From: Candidatus Riflebacteria bacterium HGW-Riflebacteria-1
GTDB lineage: Bacteria; Muiribacteriota; Ozemobacteria; Ozemobacterales; Ozemobacteraceae
Reading direction: 5' to 3'
NCBI GenBank assembly: GCA_002839445.1
Contig: PGYB01000012.1
Coordinates: 140,290 to 204,289, forward strand
Length of the DNA stretch: 64,000 bases
The notes under the pieces were generated by a model. It saw only the letters and a program-made list of their open reading frames with translations, made no database searches and was not told where the DNA came from. Of the stretch, positions 53,714 to 63,400 are shown in pieces. The number at the start of each line of letters is the position of its first letter. Within the stretch, counting starts at the first letter, position 1. The position numbers and the translations under genes are program-made.

Positions 53714-54925
53714 TTATTTCCCCTTTATCAGCGACTTGTAGAGATCAACAGTCTGCGCAGCAATCGATTTCCAGCTGAAGGTTTCTTCGACACGGCGGCG
53801 ACCGGCGACGGCCATGCTGCTTCGTTTCTGCGGGTCGGCCATGAGCTTGTTAATTTCATTGGCAAGATCTCTGGCGAAAACATCGGGACGAAGGGCTTCG
53901 AATGGCGATTCAGCCATCTGTTCGAGTTTAACCAGCGTGCCGGTAACCCCGTCGACAACGACTTCAGGAATACCGCCCACCGCGCTGGCAACAACCGGCG
54001 TGCCACAGGCCATGGCTTCAAGATTTATGATGCCGAAAGGCTCATAGATAGAAGGGCAACAGAAAACGCCAGCGTGTGAATACAGTTCGATAAGGGTCTT
54101 GCGGTCGACCATTTCGCGTATCCAGTGAATATTGCTGCGATTCTGCGATGCTGCTTTGACACCCTCTGTCATTTCGCGCTCTATTTCTGGCGTATCAGCC
54201 GCGCCAGCGGCCAAAACCACCGGAATATCAGGGTTCAGATACTTGATAGCGTTGACCAGATGAATAATGCCCTTCTGGCGGGTGATGCGTCCGACGAACA
54301 GCAAATATGGGATCGCCGGCTCAAAGCCAAAACGCTTGAGATGCTCGGTCGATGAGGTTTTTCTGAATTCATCAGTATCTATACCGTTGTAGATCACTTT
54401 GAGGCGATCGTCGGCAACGTTGAAAAGGCCTTTAACATCAGCGCGTGTACCATGGCTTACCGCGATTACAGCATCAGCCATTTCGATGGCGGTCTTTTCG
54501 ACCCAGAGCGAAAAATCATAGCCACCGTGCAGCTGTTCGCGCTTCCAGGGGCGCAGCGGCTCAAGTGAATGTGTCGTTATAACCAGCGGCACGCCAAAAT
54601 TAAGTTTGGCCCAGATGCCGGCCATATGGGTGTACCAGGTGTGGCAATGCACCACGTCTGCGTCGACACCTTCCCCGACAATCTGCAGATCGCGATCTAT
54701 CGTCTTAAAAACTGACTGCAGGCCACTGTCGAGCTTGGGATAGGAAGAGGCGGACTCAAAGCCGGTAGCAGTGAGACCTTCTTTATTGAGCTTCTGTTCG
54801 CCGTAACAGCGCACTTCGACTTCGGCCAGGCGCGCCACTTCTTTTGAAAGATACTCGATGTGAACGCCAGCGCCACCATACACAAGCGGGGGATACTCGT
54901 TGGTAAAATAAAGAACCTTCATCAT
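53714..54925 (-). CDS. glgM: GT4 alpha-glucan synthase of the GlgM/GlgA-actinobacterial type
   Basis: 403 residues, GT-B fold. KVLYFTNEYPPLVYGGAGVH and DADVVHCHTWYTHMAGIWAK in the N-terminal half; VIYNGIDTDEFRKTS, LLFVGRITRQKGI and CCPSIYEPFGIINLEAMACG, then GTPVVASAVGGIPEVV, in the C-terminal half. This pattern fits the ADP-glucose glycosyltransferases named glycogen synthase (Corynebacterium type). In mycobacteria the family member GlgM forms maltose-1-phosphate from ADP-glucose and glucose-1-phosphate, which GlgE then uses; the partner here makes that role likely. Two ATG codons, 54925 and 54922; both fit the AAGGAG site, the second with better spacing. Confidence 0.85.
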   Translation of the reverse strand: MMKVLYFTNEYPPLVYGGAGVHIEYLSKEVARLAEVEVRCYGEQKLNKEGLTATGFESASSYPKLDSGLQSVFKTIDRDLQIVGEGVDADVVHCHTWYTHMAGIWAKLNFGVPLVITTHSLEPLRPWKREQLHGGYDFSLWVEKTAIEMADAVIAVSHGTRADVKGLFNVADDRLKVIYNGIDTDEFRKTSSTEHLKRFGFEPAIPYLLFVGRITRQKGIIHLVNAIKYLNPDIPVVLAAGAADTPEIEREMTEGVKAASQNRSNIHWIREMVDRKTLIELYSHAGVFCCPSIYEPFGIINLEAMACGTPVVASAVGGIPEVVVDGVTGTLVKLEQMAESPFEALRPDVFARDLANEINKLMADPQKRSSMAVAGRRRVEETFSWKSIAAQTVDLYKSLIKGK

Positions 54926-54953
54926 TTCTCTCCTTGCTCTGTCGTTTGCGCTG

Positions 54954-54959
54954 ATTATA
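54954..54959 (-). promoter_or_regulatory. Extended -10 promoter element of glgM
   Basis: On the minus strand TGGTATAAT, a perfect -10 with the TGn extension, about 29 bp before the start codon. An upstream GCGACA lies at 17-base spacing. It lies between repeat copy D and glgM. Confidence 0.65.
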
Positions 54960-55005
54960 CCATGATCACCCTGTCTTGTCGCAAGAGAAAGAAATCAGAA
55001 CCGGT

Positions 55006-55370
55006 AACAATCCATTTGCCTGTTCATGAAAACTTTACGAGATATTAAGTTGAGTTGTTTTCCGGACATGCTGATCATGATAATTATTCGGGCTCTTTTG
55101 AAGAGTTATCCGCAGATTAAAGGATTCTTGCAGATTATTCAGGAGTTTTTTTACATGCTTTTTTGCAGTTATCCGAAGACCATCTGCGTGAATCACCCGG
55201 GCGCTTCCCCCGGGGAGCCCTGCGGGATAAACGGCTCTAATAGCCAAAGGCCATAAGAGCCGCCTAATCCTGATGTGCTCAAGTATCACCCACATCCTGT
55301 GGACGACTGTGGATAGATGCATGCAAAAGTTAAACGAAATACCCAGGGAACCCTCTTCAGCAGTCGAATT
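55006..55370 (+). repeat. Dispersed repeat, copy D (full length)
   Basis: About 365 bp, including the end AACAATCCATTTGCCTG, ACTTTACGAGATATT, the TTATCCGCA and GATTATTCAGGAG blocks, AAGACCATCTGCG, CCCCCGGGGAGCCCTGCGGG, the CGGCTCT...AGAGCCG hairpin (55232-55262), CACCCACATCCTGTGG and TGTGGATAG (55308-55316). It begins about 81 bp upstream of the glgM start codon and ends just before the stop of the next leftward gene. Confidence 0.9.
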
Positions 55371-55391
55371 GATTACTCCTGAGTCAGGGCT

Positions 55392-56945
55392 TTACTTTTG
55401 ATCGTGCAACGGGCATTTGATTTCGAAATCAATGCCATCACGGAGAAGCTCGTATTTGCTGCCGGCCGGGCAGTCCGGAACTGCCTGCAGATAACCTTTT
55501 TCTTTGAGATAATCGAGTCCGAAGGTCTCGGGCAGATTGTCTTCGTCGACCAGCAGATTCGCGAGCGCGTCATATGCAGACTTGCGAACAGCGACACACT
55601 CGGCAGCCACTTTATCGCTGCCGGCCTCTGCTTTGGCTTCGGCTCGTTTTGCGCGGCGATTCGACAGACGTTTGCGAATAGCAGCACCGGCTCTCTTAAG
55701 ATACGGTTCGGCAATAGCAGCGGCGGCGCCGGTAATACCGGTGATTCCCGCGAGCATGGTTTTTTCGTCGAGGTCTTCAATGCTGACCTTGAGCCAGTCT
55801 CCGTCGGCGGCTATCTTGATCGAATCGAGCAATTTAAGCCCCTTCAGGCGTTGTTCTTCGGGAAGCTGGCCCATCTGGTTGGCAGCCATGTGTCTGACCG
55901 CCTGCAACTGCTGCTTACCGATCGCAACCCACTGTTCAAGAAGGTTTCTATCGTTAATTCTGGTTCGGATTTCTGCCTTGACAGAACTTATCAGGGCACG
56001 AAAGCTTTCGAATGGCTTCAGGTGTGTACTGGCAGCGACGCGGGGTATCTTTGTCGACCAGACTGGCTTGCTGACTGTGCCATGGATTGAGCAGGCAAGT
56101 TCTTTATCATTGTTCAAGCTGTACAAGCCTGACTGCGGGCAATAGAGTTGTTCGTTGATGTAGCCTTCAGACTTGAGCACTGACTGATCGAGTTCAACCA
56201 TCTCGATGTCTTTTTTTTCTTTATGCATCTGCAGAGCAGCGCTGAGAATCTTGAACCTTGAAAGGCATTCAAAAGATTCAGATCTTTTGCCACTCTGCGC
56301 TTTTTCGGTCAGCCAGTTTTTGATACGACTTATATCTATTTCGGCGGCAACAAGAGTGCTACCGTCATCAGCATCGCCAAAAAGCGATTTCCAGCGGCTC
56401 TGATCTTCTTTTGCCCGTTTAGATCCCGCGAATAATGTTACGCCCTGCCTTGTGACCGAAAGAGTAAGGTTAAAGCCGGGAGTCGGGATGTCAAATTCGA
56501 TAAGATCCTTCTGGTTTTTTACAGGAACAACCTTGTTTTTGCCGAGGTGCTTTTGCACGAATTCAAAAAGTTCCTGCGGCTTGATTCTGGCTGAAACACT
56601 TATTGCCGGACGAAGTTCTTCATCCATCGCGAACCAGAGCGCACCGTCTGGCACGCACAAGGCTGAATCAGCGAAATTGCAGAGTTCCTTAAACAGTCCG
56701 GTAAAACTGAATTTGCCCGGAAAATGCCTTTGCAGCTGGTCTTCAATCTTTTGCAGTTCAGCCGCATTCGCGGGCTTAAGAAGTTCGCGGGCCTGATCGA
56801 GGTAAAGATTGAAGATTTTGCCGGCATTTATGTATATGGCGCCAAGACTGTCAGACTTGAGCACCTGCTCGCGGCCTTTGGCAAAAGATGTTGTTGCACA
56901 AAGCAACAGTCCCGTAATAATCAGCAGTTTTACCAGCTTATTCAT
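55392..56945 (-). CDS. Exported protein with two CPxxGxY-type motifs, unknown
   Basis: 517 residues. Signal peptide LVKLLIITGLLLCATTSFAKG. An extracytoplasmic region of mixed alpha/beta folds contains YCPQSGLYSLNNDKELACSI followed by HG (about 267-288), and the C-terminus CPAGSKYELLRDGIDFEIKC then PLHDQK repeats the pattern. These C-P..G.Y...C..H segments recall the short motif found in many type IV pilin-like and secreted proteins of environmental Gram-negative bacteria. Flanked on both sides by direct copies of the dispersed repeat (D and E). ATG 56945 has GGAG seven bases upstream. Function unknown. Confidence 0.7.
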   Translation of the reverse strand: MNKLVKLLIITGLLLCATTSFAKGREQVLKSDSLGAIYINAGKIFNLYLDQARELLKPANAAELQKIEDQLQRHFPGKFSFTGLFKELCNFADSALCVPDGALWFAMDEELRPAISVSARIKPQELFEFVQKHLGKNKVVPVKNQKDLIEFDIPTPGFNLTLSVTRQGVTLFAGSKRAKEDQSRWKSLFGDADDGSTLVAAEIDISRIKNWLTEKAQSGKRSESFECLSRFKILSAALQMHKEKKDIEMVELDQSVLKSEGYINEQLYCPQSGLYSLNNDKELACSIHGTVSKPVWSTKIPRVAASTHLKPFESFRALISSVKAEIRTRINDRNLLEQWVAIGKQQLQAVRHMAANQMGQLPEEQRLKGLKLLDSIKIAADGDWLKVSIEDLDEKTMLAGITGITGAAAAIAEPYLKRAGAAIRKRLSNRRAKRAEAKAEAGSDKVAAECVAVRKSAYDALANLLVDEDNLPETFGLDYLKEKGYLQAVPDCPAGSKYELLRDGIDFEIKCPLHDQK

Positions 56946-57055
56946 CTTGGCTCCTTATATTTCAACACTCTGCAATCTTTCAGCGAATCGAATCTAATTT
57001 TGTACATTCTACACTTCACCGGCAAAATTTAACAGCGGATAATGTTGCCCGCAGT

Positions 57056-57425
57056 AATAATCCATTTGAATATTCATGAGAGCTTTATGAGATATTTCGT
57101 TTGGACTATTTCTCGGACAAGCTAATCATGATAATCATAAATACTTTTTTGAAGAGTTATCCACAGATTAAAGGATTAGCGCAGATTATTCAGGAGTTTT
57201 TTTATATCTTCTTCTTAGCAGTTACCCGAAAACCATCTGCGCCAATCACCCGGGCGCTTCCCCCGGGGAGCCCTGCGGGATAAGCGGCTCTAATAGCCAA
57301 AGGCCATAAGAGCCGCCTAATCCTGATGCGCCCAAGTATCACCCACATCCTGTGGGCGACTGTGGAAAAATGAATGGAAAAGTAAAACGAAAAACCTCAA
57401 AACCCCTCATCAGTTACCAAATAGA
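57056..57425 (+). repeat. Dispersed repeat, copy E (full length)
   Basis: About 370 bp, parallel to copy D. Begins ATAATCCATTTGAATATTC. It contains a perfect DnaA-box 9-mer TTATCCACA at 57157-57165, the GCGGCTCT/AGAGCCGC hairpin (57284-57316, 8-bp stem with a nested AGCC/GGC pair), CACCCACATCCTGTGGG with a 6-bp stem, and TGTGGAAAAATG. It starts about 111 bp upstream of the exported protein gene. The rest of the gap 57426-57555 holds only the M48 terminator. Confidence 0.9.
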
Positions 57426-57504
57426 GAATTGCTGCCCCTAAATATTGCACGAAAATCGCAACCTCTGGTCGCGCAGGCCAGAGGAGATGCTGCCAGGGCA
57501 CAAA

Positions 57505-57535
57505 AAAACAGCCCCGCATTATACGGGGCTGTTTT
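57505..57535 (-). terminator. Intrinsic terminator after the M48 protease gene
   Basis: AAAACAGCCCCG / CGGGGCTGTTTT, a 12-bp stem including the flanking A/T runs, with T-rich 3' tails on both strands. It serves the leftward gene, ending 20 bases before its stop. Confidence 0.75.
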
Positions 57536-57555
57536 GGCAGAACGTGGGACACAGC

Positions 57556-58737
57556 TTACATGCCGGCGGCTTTGCGCAGGCTCATGTAGTGTTCTTTTGC
57601 CTTCTGGTATTTGCTGAAGGCATCCATGATTTCGTTCATTGGCGCCTGCTGCTGAACTTTATACTGGTAATTCTGCTGGTGATAGAGGTATGCTTCGTAA
57701 GCGGCCTGAATCTGCTGATTTGTTGGCCTGGCGGTCGAAGTCGGAGTATTGCTGGTCTGCGAGGGCGCAGTATGCCAGGTGGTGTTGCCAGAACTAGAGC
57801 TTGTGCTGGTAGTATCTGGTTTATTGATGACTGTCATCTGCTCGCCGGCTGTTGGGGCACTTGCACGTGCCGGCAGACTGGCGATCTGTTTCTTAACAGC
57901 ATTGATACGGTCGGTAGTCGGGGGATGCGTCGAAAAATACTTGGTTACCTTTGAGGCCTTGCTGTCTCTGTTGATCTTGTCAAAGAAAGTCAGCAGCCCC
58001 TGCGGGTTATACCCGGATGCGTGCATATATTTTACTGCACAGGCATCTGCTTCATATTCATCGTCACGCGAGAACTTCAGATTGGCAAAATACGCAGCGA
58101 TAGCAGCGATCGGCGCAGCTTTCTGAGTTTTTTTGTAGAGGCCCATGCCAATAACGAGAGCGGTCATCAGACCAGACTTTTCAGCCTGGCGAACGCTGTG
58201 CTTTTTGTCGACATGTCCCATCTCGTGAGCCACGACGCCAGCCAGCTCGCTTTCGGTCTGGCACATTTTCATCAGGCCCTTAGTCACGTAAATATATCCG
58301 CCCGGTGCAGCAAAAGCGTTAACTTCGTCGGTATCGAGAACGGCAAAACGCCAGGTAAGATCTTTTCTTTCGACCTGTTTGATCAGATTGCGGGCAACCG
58401 TACCGAGACGGTTGAGCATCGCCTTGTCGCTGGAAAAGCCCGGATCTTTCTTGAGAGATTCGTGGGTCTTTTCGCCCATTGAGACTTCCCAGGACTGCTC
58501 CCATTTGCCGAGAAAGGCGTTTGTTGCCGGTGCCTGCGCGCGAGACTGATCGAGCAACTTCTGGTTGTCTTCGTTAACACCGCCAATCGTGCGATTGACT
58601 GTGGCAGTAACACGATTCAGCGCCCCGCCAACTTCACCAAGCAGCTTCCCGAAATCGAGAGCCTGCGCCTGACCGACAAAAGAGGCCTGAAACAGCAGAC
58701 AAACCACCAGAACCAGCAAGTGTTGTTTATATCTCAC
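57556..58737 (-). CDS. M48 family metalloprotease, exported
   Basis: 393 residues. Signal peptide (LVLVVCLLFQASFVGQAQAL). The peptidase core has AAPGGYIYVTKGLMKMCQTE, the zinc motif VVAHEMGHVDKKH and the third ligand region FSRDDEYEADACAVKYMHAS, with the later FSTHPPTTDRINAVKK that recurs in BepA-like M48 proteins. The C-terminal 130 residues are Thr/Ser-rich then Tyr/Gln-rich, with no TPR as in BepA. Likely an outer-membrane or periplasmic quality-control protease, anchored or soluble. It has its own promoter and terminator. Confidence 0.88.
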   Translation of the reverse strand: MRYKQHLLVLVVCLLFQASFVGQAQALDFGKLLGEVGGALNRVTATVNRTIGGVNEDNQKLLDQSRAQAPATNAFLGKWEQSWEVSMGEKTHESLKKDPGFSSDKAMLNRLGTVARNLIKQVERKDLTWRFAVLDTDEVNAFAAPGGYIYVTKGLMKMCQTESELAGVVAHEMGHVDKKHSVRQAEKSGLMTALVIGMGLYKKTQKAAPIAAIAAYFANLKFSRDDEYEADACAVKYMHASGYNPQGLLTFFDKINRDSKASKVTKYFSTHPPTTDRINAVKKQIASLPARASAPTAGEQMTVINKPDTTSTSSSSGNTTWHTAPSQTSNTPTSTARPTNQQIQAAYEAYLYHQQNYQYKVQQQAPMNEIMDAFSKYQKAKEHYMSLRKAAGM

Positions 58738-58767
58738 AGGGTACCTCTATGTAAAACAGTATAACTA

Positions 58768-58796
58768 ATTCTATTTATCAAAAGGCAAAGCGTCAA
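58768..58796 (-). promoter_or_regulatory. Candidate sigma-70 promoter for the M48 protease
   Basis: On the minus strand: TTGACG, 17 bases, TAGAAT, about 31 bp before the ATG 58737. Confidence 0.55.
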
Positions 58797-58841
58797 GACC
58801 CGGGCGAATAATTTATCCTGTTGCGATCTGCGATGGCTATG

Positions 58842-58870
58842 TTGACTTGTAATACTGGTTGTTATAAACT
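58842..58870 (+). promoter_or_regulatory. Candidate promoter for the FecR-cyclase pair
   Basis: TTGACT, 17 bases, TAAACT. A GCCAGCC/GGCTGGC hairpin (58877-58894) lies at the start of the message, 25 bp before the GAGGAGG ribosome site. Confidence 0.5.
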
Positions 58871-58919
58871 GGCAACGCCAGCCAGATGGCTGGCAAAGGG
58901 TATTGAGGAGGATTTAAAA

Positions 58920-60401
58920 ATGAGCATTCAAAGCAAATTAGCAACAGGTATTATCGCGGTCATCTGCGCTGCAGCGGCCAGCATGCCTGTTCAGGCAGTA
59001 GATCTGACGGCAACCGAAATCACCAGCGTCAACGGACGTGTCGAAGTCAAAAAGACCGACGACGCACTTTTTAAAAAGCTGCACAGCAATCTCAAACTGG
59101 CCGGCCCTCTTAAGCGACTGGATGGCGGCGACAAAGTTCGTACCTACGAAAAAAGCGGCGCCGAAATGGCCTTAAAAGAAACCTGCGTTCTTGCCGTAAA
59201 GGAACAGAGCATTTTTGAAGTTCCACAAGTACTTGGCCAGGCCGCGATGCAGCAATTGACCGCACAGCAGGGCACAATTCTCTTCAAGGTCGTCAGTGGC
59301 AGCAACTTTCAGGTACAGACTGCCGATGTCATCGCCGGCGTCAAAGGTACACTTTTCGAAGTTGATATCGTCGACAATTTCGTTTCGATGATCGAAACCC
59401 CAGCTCTGCAGATCGGCACGATCACGCCAGGAGCGACCAACATTAACGTCTATAAAGGTGAAGTAGAACTCACCCACCGCGAAACCGGCCGCAAACGAAA
59501 GCTTCAGGCCGGAGAAGGCCTTGCCGCACTCAGTTCCCCGCTGATGAAGCTCGACAGCATTTTCAGCGAAGGTTTCACACCAATGCGCAAGTTCAACCCA
59601 GTTGCATTGCTCACTCAGAATTTTGGCAGCGGCGTCACCAGTCTTCTTAACATTGACGCAAGCCTGTCAGGCCTCACCAGCCTGCCGGGACTCGGCAATT
59701 TTAACAACAGTCTTGGTAGCAACCGACTGACAGGAATGTTCGGCGGCGTCAGCGACAAGATACAAAAGCTGGTAGGCGGATTCGACCGGGGCCGCGACTA
59801 TATCGAAGGGGCAAAAGAGCTATCAGAAGCATTTGGGCCAGGATTTAGAGCAGACTTCTCCAAATATCGCCCCGAAAATCGCGGTTTCATGGTTACCGAC
59901 AGCCGCTACAAAGAAGTCTATCTTGGTAACAAATCTTTTGCCGCCTGCAAAGCCGGCGCCGGCTCTAAATCAGCAAAGTTTGAGCCAATCGACGAAGGAG
60001 TGCAGCTTACCGAAGGCAACGCCATGTTTCGCGTCTGCCGTTTCAAAAACGCTGACACCGACATTGAATTTCTTGCCAGCCATTATGTGAACGGAAAACA
60101 GCTTGTCACCACGGTAGACGTCATCAAGGGCGAACTCTACGGCAGAATTCCCGGCTCTCTCGAACATTTCCGCATACCGGCAAACGAGCCACAGTCATTT
60201 GTTTACAGCACTGACACCGGAAAGGGCAGTCTGATGCGATCCAGCGCAGGTGCGCTCGAAGACAGCCTCAAAGACTACAATTTCAGCGTAGCCGCAAAAC
60301 TCGCCGAAGAAAAAGGCCAGCACGACCAGCAGTCTAATCAAAAGAAAAAACAGGTCGGCGAAAAAATACTGAACAAAGTCAAGATCAAGAAGTTCTGGTA
60401 A
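58920..60401 (+). CDS. FecR-domain exported protein
   Basis: 493 residues. Signal peptide MSIQSKLATGIIAVICAAAA and then SMPVQA. A FecR-type domain (about 25-220) has ITSVNGRVEVKKTDDALFKK and ADVIAGVKGTLFEVDIVDNF, then VSMIETPALQIGTI. The remaining 250 residues are unrecognised, ending with a Lys/Gln-rich helix. FecR domains in such proteins (not the sigma regulator class) sit in the periplasm and are often found beside CHASE2 cyclases, as here. ATG 58920 is set by GAGGAGG; the longer frame from 58821 crosses the promoter. Six bases separate it from the next gene. Confidence 0.85.
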   Translation: MSIQSKLATGIIAVICAAAASMPVQAVDLTATEITSVNGRVEVKKTDDALFKKLHSNLKLAGPLKRLDGGDKVRTYEKSGAEMALKETCVLAVKEQSIFEVPQVLGQAAMQQLTAQQGTILFKVVSGSNFQVQTADVIAGVKGTLFEVDIVDNFVSMIETPALQIGTITPGATNINVYKGEVELTHRETGRKRKLQAGEGLAALSSPLMKLDSIFSEGFTPMRKFNPVALLTQNFGSGVTSLLNIDASLSGLTSLPGLGNFNNSLGSNRLTGMFGGVSDKIQKLVGGFDRGRDYIEGAKELSEAFGPGFRADFSKYRPENRGFMVTDSRYKEVYLGNKSFAACKAGAGSKSAKFEPIDEGVQLTEGNAMFRVCRFKNADTDIEFLASHYVNGKQLVTTVDVIKGELYGRIPGSLEHFRIPANEPQSFVYSTDTGKGSLMRSSAGALEDSLKDYNFSVAAKLAEEKGQHDQQSNQKKKQVGEKILNKVKIKKFW

Positions 60402-60407
60402 GAGCCA

Positions 60408-63400
60408 ATGACTCCCAGAGTCGAGCAAGGCAGCAGGCGGATTTCCGAGTCGGGGAAACGCGCCCTGCTGGTTCCTCTGCTCATCTGCCTGCTAGCGCTG
60501 CTGCCAGATCTGCGTCAAAGCCTGGAATGGCTTGACTTCAGGTTTTCTGACTTTCTCTTCAGTTATTCACCATATCTGCGCGCAGCAGTCGGGCGACCAG
60601 AGATGCCACAACACCCGGTCGTTATCGTCAACAAAGACGCAACTTTCGCCCAACGCTTTGGGCGAGATCCTGACCGCAGCGACTTTGCCGACCTGCTCAA
60701 TCTGCTGAACACTTCTGGCGCCAGCGTTGTCGCTCTCGACCTTGTCTATGACAGCGCCGTTAACGAAAGCGTCGACAACAAACTCAGCGCGGCGCTTGCC
60801 TCGACAGCGTTTCCCATACTGGCACAGCATTTTGTCAGCAGAGGCCGCCAGACCTTTGAGCAGGTCGATCTGATCGACGAAAACGCCCGGCGCCCGCCGT
60901 GGCCGCAGCCCCTGCATGCAGCGATCTCGCGCAATGCCGCTGCGACCGGCCTGATCAACATCGCTTCTGACCTGGATTCAACCATCAGGTTTCTGCCACT
61001 CGCCTACCACCCCGCCGACACCGAAGAATTCGTGCTGACGCTTGGCTACACCATCTGGATAAGCAGTCTGCTCGCCGAGCAGCGGGGAAACATAGCAGCG
61101 GCAGCGTCTGCCAGCGCACATCTCTCTGCGCAACAGCTTTTCAGCAGCATCTACGCGAAAGCGCCGTTCACGTTCAGCAGCACCGGGCACGCCGGGATAG
61201 ACCTGGCCACACGCCGTCTCGAAGCTGTTCTGATCGCGAGAATCTCTAAAAGCATCAGGCCAGACCTGGCCGAAGCAAGTGAAAAGTTGGCCAGAACTTT
61301 GCCAATAGAACAGATCACCGGCAAAACCTGGCTCAAAATGCCGACAAAACCACTGCCGCTGCTCGGCAGTTATGAGATGCCCTGCCTGCGGCCATATTTT
61401 TCAAAGCAGACGCCGCCTTTAAAAGGCGATGGAATTACCGCAAAATCGATGGGAGTTCTGCTCGAAACCGATTCTGACCGCGCATCACCTTTTTTAACGC
61501 ACAAGCTGATGCTCAATCTGAACACAGACAGCCTGTATGAGGTTACCCCACCCCGTCCGATCTCTGGCAAAGCTTCAGTGCACGGCAAAGCAGTTTTTGC
61601 AAATATGCAGCCCGCATCTGGCGCCGAAATTCTTTTGTTGTCTCTCGAAACCGATTCCTGGCACGAGACGCGAACCCTTCCAGATGGCAGCTTCAGCCTT
61701 ACCAGCCTGCCACCAGGCGATTTTATTCTTTATCTGACCCACCATGCCAGCCTCGGCTGGCAAAAAGGCACAATCCGCAGCAGGCTGATTGATGCAACAG
61801 ATGTCAGACTGCCAGATCTCATGCTGGCCTTGCCAACCGCAAAGCTTGCGCTCGATAAGTGCCCGGCCGGACCGGGCCGCATCGTGATTTTCGGTGAGCC
61901 GACAGCGCTGCTCAGATCAGACAAGTCCGGGCACGTCGGCATTGACCAGGTTCCTGACGGGTTCGAACTGGTCAGTCTTAATGAAAACGAAAACTTCAGC
62001 CTGGTCGATGGCAACGTTATTCTTGCCGATGGCTCGGCAGCGGCCGAGCACGTTGCTGCACTGCTGCCAGCAGAAGGCGACTGGTTGCTGAGATTTTATC
62101 ACGAGCAGCCTCTGCCCGCCGCCAGCGCCAGCATGATCATCGAAAATCTGCCAACAGGTCTCGACGCGAGAATTGCGCTGTTTGCGCCATCTGGCGAAGC
62201 AATGCAGAGCACGGTTGATACGCCCTTGATGCCCATGGAAATCGCGAGCATTTCGACGCTGCCACAAGCAGCAAAAATGGCCTCAGAACTGGTTCGCGTC
62301 AGCTTTGTTTCAGCATCAGCTTCTGAATCGCCTCTGGAAATAACCATGATCAGCGATATTGGCCGGAAATATCAATTTGCCGCCGGAACTCCGACCGCGG
62401 TTGAGCCCGGCCGCTACCTCGTATTGCTCAAAAGCGGAGACGCCCGAGCTTTCTGGCTGAGCAACAGTATCAGTGCCAGCACCGTTTTTGTCGGCACGTC
62501 TCTCGCCGAAGACCAGGATTTTGTCACGACCCCGATTAATTTCATGGACCGCAGTTTTAACCGCATACCCGGGGTAAATCTGCACGCCACGCTGTTTTCC
62601 GCGCTCAAACGCGAAAGTTTTCTCCACCCGGCATTTTTTCATTCAGATGCCATGCCGCGCACATGGCCAATTATACAGTTTTTTCTGCTCATGCCTGTGC
62701 TGCTTCTTCTTAACACTATATTCGTCAGCTATGGCGCCATGTATGGCGGAATCTGTGTGCTGGCGGCAGCTTTCGGCTGGCTGAGCATCGCGACAGCCAT
62801 GTTTTTGGGTCAGCTGTTGCTGCCTTTTTTCTACCCCCTGCTGCTGCTTGGAAGCTTTGGCGCGGTCAGAGGCTACATCGCCTGGGCTATCTCTCGCCAA
62901 CAGGAACAGCAAACGCGCCAGACCTTTGGCCGCTTTATTTCGGCAGCGGTAGTCGACGAAATACTGCGCACCCCCGGCGGCCTCAAGACCGGCAGCGAAA
63001 AGAAAGAGTTGTCGGTAATCTTTACCGACCTCGCCGGTTTTACGACTATCTCCGAAAGGCTTTCACCAGAGCAGCTCACCGAACTGATGAACGAGTATCT
63101 CGACGAAATGACGCGCATTCTCTTCAAGTTCGGCGGCACTCTCGACAAATACATCGGAGACGCGATCATGGGCTTCTGGAACCACCCGCAAGCCCAGGCC
63201 GACCATGCGCAGCGTGCAACCGAATGCGCAATTGCCATGCAGGTAAAGCTGGCTGAACTGCGCGAAAAGTGGCTGAAGAAAGGCTTGCCGCGCGTCGAAG
63301 TGCGCGCCGGCATCAATTCAGCAGTATGTATGGTAGGCTTCATCGGCAGTGAGATTCAGATGAACTTTACCTGTCTCGGCGATGGCGTCAACCTTGCTTC

